A DNA stretch of 64,000 bases from Stichopus chloronotus. Lineage: Eukaryota; Echinodermata; Holothuroidea; Aspidochirotida; Stichopodidae. This document shows positions 63,001 through 64,000 of the stretch, piece after piece. The DNA lies in the NCBI GenBank assembly GCA_021234535.1, contig CM037830.1:6670170-6734169 (forward strand), in the 5' to 3' direction. The translations under genes were made by a program, and so were the position numbers. The notes below the pieces were generated by a model. The model did not search any database. It was not told the DNA's origin and saw nothing but the letters and a program-made list of their open reading frames with translations. Within the stretch, counting starts at the first letter, position 1, and every line of letters starts with the position of its first letter.

Positions 63001-63860
63001 TAATAATAAACTCACAAATGATGTTTGCAAAGCGTTGGCGTCAGTTGCTGATTAGTCAACTTGTTGCAATTTTGGTAATGAGATTTGGTAATTATTCCAA
63101 ATAATCTCATTACCAATTCAACACTATCAGTCAATAACAAATATTGTCGATGATATTTTATAAACATTTGTCTGACAAGGCTTTAATGACATATTTGATG
63201 AACATAAAAACCACTTCATACTATGCTTTAAAATGAAAATTTAACATGAAGAAATGTCCTTTCATTTCCTATTATGGCATCATTACAGCAAATCCAAATA
63301 TGTGTAAACAAAATTACGAGTGTTTTAGTGAGATCGCTAGGACATGCGACTCTTGATATTATATGTAAGCAAAATGGGTATCATGCATGCTACAAACAAC
63401 TTATTTCTCATATTATTAAAAGAACAACCTCATGATTATTTAAGTGGAACATAGAATAAAATGACCAAGAGGACCGTTGCAACATCATTTCTCAGATCCC
63501 TTTTAATTCTGTTCGTGAGATAAAAAATTCAGTATTTTCAATTCATATTTCCTCATGGACTACTCGGGTCACAAACGCCTTCCTTCATCGTCGCAACATC
63601 AAACAGGATTCTTTATGCAATTTAATTTTGTGGCGAGCGGGAAGATTCAAATAATCATCTTTTCTGTTAATGTACAGTTACTTTCGAACTGAAATAATTA
63701 TTGGGAGAGGAATTTGTCTTCAAAACAAGATTTTTTCTTTGGTAACAAATTCCTTTTGAATCATCCTTACAATGCCTTAGACTTGTGTTTAGTCTATACC
63801 TCTCAAATGATGCCATAATACATCACAAATGTCGCAACACCCAGGAGCTTCCGGGACCTC
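63001..63860. other. No gene seen
   Basis: Possibly the decayed 3' part of the L1/Tx1-like fragment; no motif I can name. Confidence 0.3.
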
Positions 63861-63863
63861 GCC

Positions 63864-63922
63864 CTCTGGACCTAATTGCCTCTGGACTTAATTGCCTCTG
63901 GACTTAATTGCCTCTGGACTTA
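63864..63922. repeat. 16-bp tandem repeat, 3.7 copies
   Basis: Units CTCTGGAC(C/T)TAATTGC; the last is partial (ctctggactta). Confidence 0.92.
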
Positions 63923-64000
63923 AAGTTATCCAACTTTCGATTTGGCCGGGCTTCAAATCTGTCGTTAGTCATGCTTTAAGTTATCCAGTTTTTGATTGTG

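Overview
The window looks like nuclear DNA from a marine invertebrate, probably a deuterostome (echinoderm, acorn worm or lancelet grade). The reasons are: AT-rich sequence; genes in short exons with GT-AG introns, often in the 1-1 phase typical of modular extracellular proteins; a cluster of secreted YHYH-domain genes; immunoglobulin and fibronectin III exons; and a mix of CR1/Jockey-like, L1/Tx1-like and Penelope-like retroelements, a hAT element and many TTAA-target MITEs. No database search was possible, so the species is not named, and all gene models come from reading frames and splice signals only.

Layout. 1-4.2 kb: the 3' end of a plus-strand gene with a Cys-rich exon, a DCC/neogenin-like FN3 exon and an acidic terminal exon. 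5-9 kb: a TTAA MITE, then an intact DMT/EamA transporter (SLC35G1-like) in one minus-strand coding exon. 10-14 kb: repeats only. 14-28.6 kb: three paralogous two-exon YHYH genes (A minus, B and C plus). They share one phase-0 intron position. B ends in a hydrophobic GPI-type tail. C is followed by a basic Gly/Pro/Arg-rich tail readable only through two frame changes. 30.6-31.6 kb: a non-autonomous hAT of exactly 1,000 bp with a perfect 8-bp target duplication. 33.2-35.2 kb: a dead LINE interrupted by a TTAA MITE. 38.6-41.1 kb: a dead Penelope-like element carrying two nested insertions. 42.2-48.2 kb: an Ig-superfamily gene with three Ig exons and a GPI-type terminal exon; Ig exon 1 has a 4-bp frameshifting duplication. 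49.9-64 kb: L1/Tx1 and CR1-like LINE remains, large inverted and direct repeats, a perfect 64-bp palindrome and a further candidate MITE.

Most notable. (1) The YHYH proteins appear to be internal duplications, one half per exon, with the intron at the boundary. (2) At least five unrelated TTAA-target MITE families occur here; two insertions are proven by removing them from a retroelement, which rejoins the reading frame. (3) Poly(dG)/poly(dC) tracts of 10-21 bp are unusually frequent, and one replaced part of a reverse transcriptase motif. (4) The Ig gene is broken in at least one exon. Apart from the three YHYH paralogues, nothing ties the host genes into a common pathway; they are better read as a secreted-protein cluster and scattered single genes in a repeat-rich region.
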